From Mugil cephalus (lineage: Eukaryota; Chordata; Actinopteri; Mugiliformes; Mugilidae), in the NCBI RefSeq assembly GCF_022458985.1, contig NC_061772.1, positions 29,137,501 to 29,201,500 on the forward strand: 64,000 nucleotides of DNA, read 5' to 3'. The notes beneath the pieces were generated by a model, which saw only the letters and a list, made by a program, of their open reading frames with translations, made no database searches and was not told where the DNA came from. The position numbers were made by a program, and so were the translations under genes. Shown here piece by piece: positions 61,961 to 64,000 of this stretch (positions are counted from its first letter, which is position 1; each line of letters starts with the position of its first letter).

Positions 61961-62780
61961 TTCCCCACCATCGATGTTTTAAGCAACCCCAGTTTTAATA
62001 AACCTCCCAAGAAGCCAACAGACATTGTAGCAAATCATAATGTGATAACAGCTCATAATGTAATAATGGCTCATATTGTCATAAAAGTGTTGTATTATCA
62101 TCATTTTTACCTCTGTCATTTCTGCAGGGGTGGAAGGAAATGCTTTCACCCCTGTAAATACCTCTGCCCCCACTACATACGTAACAAGGAAGAGAAGCCT
62201 AATTGGTCAAACTGCGCACAGTGATAATGAATAAGCACTAGGGGAAGAGGTCTGTGTTTGACTATGATTTGTACATAGGTGGCGTGACAGTAACCAACTC
62301 AAAAGCTGGCAGGAGAAGAGGGTCTTTCCTTCCATGCCACCCAAAGAAGAACTTCAAGCTGCTGTCTTAATGCCAGTTAAATAAAGACTTTTAAGCAATG
62401 TTTTCCTACATTAAACATATGAGAGCAGCCTGTCAGGCCTGTGTGTAAACACAGATACCCAAGTCAAAACATAAGTCCAAATAAATTTAACTGAACAATG
62501 TGCATCTATGATCATAAATTATAGCTGCCAACAAAAAAGTTGTGGGGGCACCATTGGTCAATGACTGTGTCAGTGTTCTTTCAGATCAAGGCTCAATGAG
62601 TGAATGGGATTATTTTGTTTTTACTTTTCCGGGTACTCCAGTTTTCTCCCACCTTCCAAAGACATGCTTGTTAGTTTGGTTTGTGATTCTAAATGTTTGT
62701 CTCTTTGTTAGCCATGCAATGGACTGATGATCTGTCCAACAGAACAAGCTCCAGCAGACCCATGACCCTAGTGAGACTTC
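61961..62780. other. Spacer with a common teleost repeat
   Basis: The segment ccgggtactccagttttctcccaccttccaaagacatgc...caatggactgatgatctgtcc (about 62628-62740) is a very widespread repeat motif in fish. Its class is not certain to me. The rest is unremarkable. Confidence 0.45.
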
Positions 62781-63760
62781 TCTTCTCCTTGAATTGTCAC
62801 CTTACCGTGGTGGACCCTAGGGGCTATACTGTCGGGGGTATTTTACCCTGAAGGGTCAGACAAAGAAGGGTTCAGGAGACCCTGAAATGGGGGGTCACCA
62901 GGGCCCAATCCTGGAGCCAGGCCAGAGGCTGGGGCTCGTGGGCTCTTTGTTTGCCCCCAGACTATCTGCCTGCATGTTGGGATTCTCATGGGTCGACGAA
63001 AAAGTTGGTTCCCTGCACCTTTGTGAGGGGAATGGTTCCTGATTGTTGTTTGCACTTATGGGCCAATTGGAGGCCAGAGTACACACCCTTTTTGGAGACC
63101 CTAGGATGGACACTGGACTGCACTCTGACTCATGCTCATGTGGGCAATGACAGCATGACCTGGAGGGGTGTGATTGGGTGTGATTGGGAGGAACGGACTG
63201 CCTGATCTGAACCTGAAAAGTGTTCAGTTAGTTGGACTTCTGTGTGAGTCACAGTCTGTCCATAACTAACATCATGTTTCAGCACAAGAGTGTTCATTGG
63301 TGCTCTTGGCACGATGATGGTCTAGGTTGAAGGTTGGAAGATTGACTCAATAGTCGTATCATCTGACCTACGACCATATGTTCTGGACGCATGGGTGAAG
63401 AGAGGATCACATCGCAGACCTAGTAGACCCAAACGAATTGTGAGGGTCTTCTGGGAACGTCTGGTGGAAGAACTTGTCAAGATAGACTGTCTGGACTGTC
63501 GATTCTGTCGGAGATGGACCACCTCCAAGAGAGCTTCAGCTGCAAGGTCGCTGGTGCTGCTCGAGGCAATAAACCCCAAACTCGATGGTGGACAACAGAG
63601 GTGAGGCGAAGGCTGAAGAAGGAGGCCTACAGGGCGGGGTTGGACTGTGGGTCTCCGGAAGCAGCTGACGGGTACCGGATGACTAAGTGACCCACAGCCA
63701 GGGCAGCCACTGAGGCAAAACCTCACATGTGGGAGAAATTCGGTGAGGCTAGGGAATAAG
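62781..63760 (+). mobile_element. Non-LTR retrotransposon 5' and endonuclease fragment (RTE-like)
   Basis: The leader caccttaccgtggtggaccctagg...ctatactgtcggggg is typical of a fish LINE 5' region. Decayed frames then give A-H-V-G-N-D-S-M-T-W-R-G-V-I-G and S-L-S-I-T-N-I-M-F-Q-H-K, matching an endonuclease domain, with clade assignment tentative. Multiple stops; no reverse transcriptase is visible before the window ends. Confidence 0.65.
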
Positions 63761-64000
63761 ACTATCAGTCGCTCTGAAAAGATTCTGGCAAACCGTCCGG
63801 TGCCTCAGGGAGGGTAGTCGGCCACTCAGGAGCTACTGACATTGATTAGGGCTATTGTTGTCACAAATTGTTGTTCAAATAGTCTGCGTCTCCCTTGTCT
63901 TGTGCCAGAGTGTTCCTCTTTGTCCTTGTGCAATCACCCCAGCTTCACCACAGCTTTGACCACATTCATTATTTGGATTTTGTCCCGTTACCTCCTGAGT

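Overview
This is a vertebrate nuclear segment, almost certainly from a teleost fish. It holds spliced genes with GT-AG introns, CpG-rich promoters, AT-rich introns full of microsatellites, and many fossil transposons of kinds common in fish (Tc1-like, hAT-type and TTAA-flanked MITEs, several LINE lineages). Four single-copy genes have human orthologues on chromosome 16q (JPH3, ZNF319, CSNK2A2, MATCAP1/KIAA0895L). Their grouping here marks a rearranged fish block corresponding to 16q. The species cannot be named from the sequence.

Layout. 1-8040 (+): 3' end of a junctophilin gene, probably jph3. It has the large divergent-region exon, a 3.3 kb intron with MITEs and tandem duplications, the last exon encoding the ER/SR membrane anchor, and a long 3' UTR. 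8040-9235: intergenic, with a Tc1 transposase fossil. 9235-14020 (+): znf319, with a CpG-rich 5' UTR exon, one intron, a single coding exon of 586 codons and a long 3' UTR. 14020-16900: intergenic, dominated by a degenerate minisatellite. 16900-28030 (+): csnk2a2, whose 11 coding exons splice to exactly 350 codons (CK2 alpha'). 28040-32736: repeat-rich intergenic. 32737-42860 (-): matcap1, a tubulin tyrosine carboxypeptidase, with six coding exons giving 522 codons and introns carrying LINE and MITE fossils. 43000-48300: microsatellite and a diverged ~1.6-2 kb tandem duplication; each copy carries one exon-like fragment of a cysteine desulfurase (NFS1-like). 48300-59100: three intron-poor GT31 beta-1,3-galactosyltransferase paralogues in - + - orientation. 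The first two form a head-to-head palindrome. 59100-64000: AT-rich spacer and two LINE fossils.

The first four genes are unrelated housekeeping or neuronal genes: membrane-contact tethering, transcription, protein kinase CK2 and microtubule detyrosination. The glycosyltransferase cluster is the lineage-specific part. Its central 205 residues are identical between two copies, while the N-terminus, one ~40-residue block and the C-terminus differ. That is a pattern of homogenisation combined with local diversification.

Most noteworthy: the palindromic galactosyltransferase cluster and its variable cassette; a 15-unit, 10-residue repeat inside jph3; a 94-bp hAT-type MITE a few bases past one stop codon, whose empty site is preserved in paralogues; and the duplicated NFS1-like exon fragments. 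Splice coordinates were derived by eye from reading frame, GT-AG signals and remembered orthologue sequences. No alignment or database search was run.
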